A stretch of 50,120 nucleotides of DNA from assembly GCA_002345925.1 (NCBI GenBank), contig DDWM01000042.1, positions 1 through 50,120 of the forward strand, given 5' to 3'. Below, piece by piece: positions 49,020 through 50,120 of the stretch. Numbering within the stretch: the stretch's first letter is position 1; each line of letters starts with the position of its first letter. A program made the translations under genes and the position numbers. Under the pieces are notes generated by a model, which saw only the letters and a program-made list of their open reading frames with translations, did no database searches and was not told the origin of the DNA. Origin of the DNA: Actinobacteria bacterium UBA2286 (GTDB lineage: Bacteria > Actinomycetota > Coriobacteriia > Anaerosomatales > Anaerosomataceae).

Positions 49020-50120
49020 CTAGAACTCCAGCGCAGCGGCGCGCTCGAACACGACGCCGGCACGCTCGAGAAACGCCCATGGGTCGAAGATCGCATCGAA
49101 CTGCTCGGCGGTCAGCGGGCACTCGGGATCCTCGGCCAGCAATTCGCGATATGTCTTGCCGGCCCTCGCCTGCTGCACGTCGTCCCAGACCTTCATCGCG
49201 TTGCGCTGAACGACCGCGTAGGCGTCCTCGCGCTGCATGCCCGTATCAACGAGCGCCAGCAGCACCCGGCTGCTATAGATGAGCCCGCGGGAGATCTCAA
49301 GGTTCGCCTTCATTCGCTCGGGATAGACCACGAGGCCGTCGAGTATCCACTCAAGCTTGCCGAGGAGGTAGTCGGTGCCGATGAAACTGTCGGCCATGAC
49401 GACGCGCTCCGCCGATGAATGCGAGATGTCGCGCTCGTGCCACAGCGCCACGTTGTCGAAGCCCACCTGCGCATTCGCCTTGACTACGCGCGCCAGCCCG
49501 CAGACCCGCTCAGCGGTGATCGGGTTGCGCTTATGAGGCATTGCCGAGGAGCCCTTCTGGCCCTTCATGAACGGCTCTTCAACCTCAAGGGTGTCGGACT
49601 TCTGAAGCGCACGGATCTCGGTGGCGATCCACTCGGCAGTTGCGGCCACCGTCGCGAGCACGGCGAGCACATGCGCGTGGCGATCGCGGGCAATCACCTG
49701 CGTGGAGGCCGGGTCGGGAGTGAGGCCGAGCTTCTCGCAGACGTACGACTCCACGAACGGGTCGATATTGCTGTATGAGCCCACGGCTCCCGAGATGGCG
49801 CCCCACGCGCACGAGAATGTGCGGGTTGCGATCAGTCGGCCCTCGGCACGCTTGAGTGCCTGCGCCCATGCGGCCCACTTCATGCCGAAGGTCATCGGCT
49901 CGGCGTGGATGCCGTGTGTGCGACCTACGCAGAGCGTGTCTTTGAACTCGGCGGCGCGGCGCACGCAAATGCGGCCAAGACGGCGAACGTCTTCGATGAT
50001 GATGTCTTGCGCCTGCGTCATCTGATAGCAGAGCGCGGTATCGCCAAGGTCGCTCGATGTCATGCCGTAGTGGACGTACTTGCTCGGCTCACCGATGTGC
50101 TCGGCCATGTTGGTGAGGAA
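49020..50120 (-). CDS. purB: Adenylosuccinate lyase, 5' end cut by window edge
   Basis: PurB cleaves SAICAR and adenylosuccinate, releasing fumarate. 366 residues are visible, in frame from the right edge (FLTNMAEHIGEPS). The fumarase/aspartase superfamily signature GSSAMPHKRNPI holds the flexible catalytic loop. VHYGMTSSDLGDT and RTHGIHAEPMTFG hold substrate and catalytic His residues. About 60-70 N-terminal residues are missing. It lies on the same strand as the rest of the purine genes but about 37 kb from purC. Confidence 0.96.
   Translation of the reverse strand, partial: FLTNMAEHIGEPSKYVHYGMTSSDLGDTALCYQMTQAQDIIIEDVRRLGRICVRRAAEFKDTLCVGRTHGIHAEPMTFGMKWAAWAQALKRAEGRLIATRTFSCAWGAISGAVGSYSNIDPFVESYVCEKLGLTPDPASTQVIARDRHAHVLAVLATVAATAEWIATEIRALQKSDTLEVEEPFMKGQKGSSAMPHKRNPITAERVCGLARVVKANAQVGFDNVALWHERDISHSSAERVVMADSFIGTDYLLGKLEWILDGLVVYPERMKANLEISRGLIYSSRVLLALVDTGMQREDAYAVVQRNAMKVWDDVQQARAGKTYRELLAEDPECPLTAEQFDAIFDPWAFLERAGVVFERAAALEF

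Noticed and set aside
1..50120. tRNA, rRNA, CRISPR array, insertion sequence or transposase
   Set aside because: Intergenic gaps are short (all under 300 bases) and none shows a cloverleaf, regularly spaced repeats, or a transposase-like product.

Overview
The window is high-GC bacterial DNA. Its gene content points to an anaerobic actinobacterium, probably of the Coriobacteriia/Anaerosomatales kind: several cell-wall-binding repeat 2 (CWB2) surface proteins, rubrerythrin, a corrinoid-protein reductive activator (RACo-like), many GTG starts, and a likely selenoprotein. The taxonomic call is inference; there is no rRNA or tRNA gene here to test it.

Layout. (1) 1-11.4 kb, minus strand: de novo purine synthesis in the order purC, two small membrane-protein genes, purS, purQ, a third small membrane-protein gene, purL, then purF plus a fourth membrane-protein gene, then purM (cut by the left edge). 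purB, cut by the right edge, lies at 49-50 kb. Two CWB2 surface-protein genes with their own terminator-like hairpins sit between purL and purF and between purF and purM. (2) 11.7-15.5 kb: a tiny secreted protein, a small membrane protein with possible heme ligands, a RACo-like [2Fe-2S]/ASKHA activator and a membrane-fused spermidine-synthase-like protein. (3) 15.5-19.8 kb, minus strand: an arsenic/redox operon: arsR, a small CxxC thioredoxin-like protein, an ArsP/UPF0718 permease, a membrane-anchored thioredoxin, CcdA, a thioredoxin-fold ArsD-like protein read through an in-frame UGA, and the Acr3 arsenite exporter. (4) 19.9-22.5 kb: a beta-helix plus CWB2 surface protein. (5) 22.6-28.4 kb, minus strand: a copper-handling cluster: a Cys-rich secreted protein, a SafE-like membrane protein fused to a cupredoxin, an anchored cupredoxin, a CopA ATPase with three metal-binding domains, and a lipoprotein. 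(6) 28.5-33.9 kb: a zinc-ribbon membrane protein, a membrane metalloprotease, rubrerythrin, an OFA-family MFS transporter, a flavodoxin, a VOC protein, and a DUF2239/GIY-YIG pair behind a palindromic promoter. (7) 34-41.8 kb, minus strand: one apparent operon of a Tat-exported periplasmic-binding-like protein, a GNAT acetyltransferase, a DUF6916-like protein, three tail-collar (MdpB-like) proteins and a 1409-residue Ig/cadherin-like surface protein. (8) 42-49 kb: ordinary accessory genes (parvulin, MFS exporter, soluble spermidine-synthase-like protein, MarR, aminotransferase, EamA transporter, DinB, flavodoxin-like reductase).

The strongest unusual signal is at 16625-16972. A reading frame with a strong ribosome binding site meets TGA at codon 15, in the place of an ArsD-type metal-binding cysteine. 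The frame stays open for 100 more codons, and a SECIS-like hairpin follows the TGA. The second is the tail-collar/GNAT/DUF6916/binding-protein/giant-adhesin operon, whose joint function is unknown.

No stretch over 300 bases lacks a gene. I saw no tRNA, rRNA, CRISPR array, insertion sequence or attachment site.
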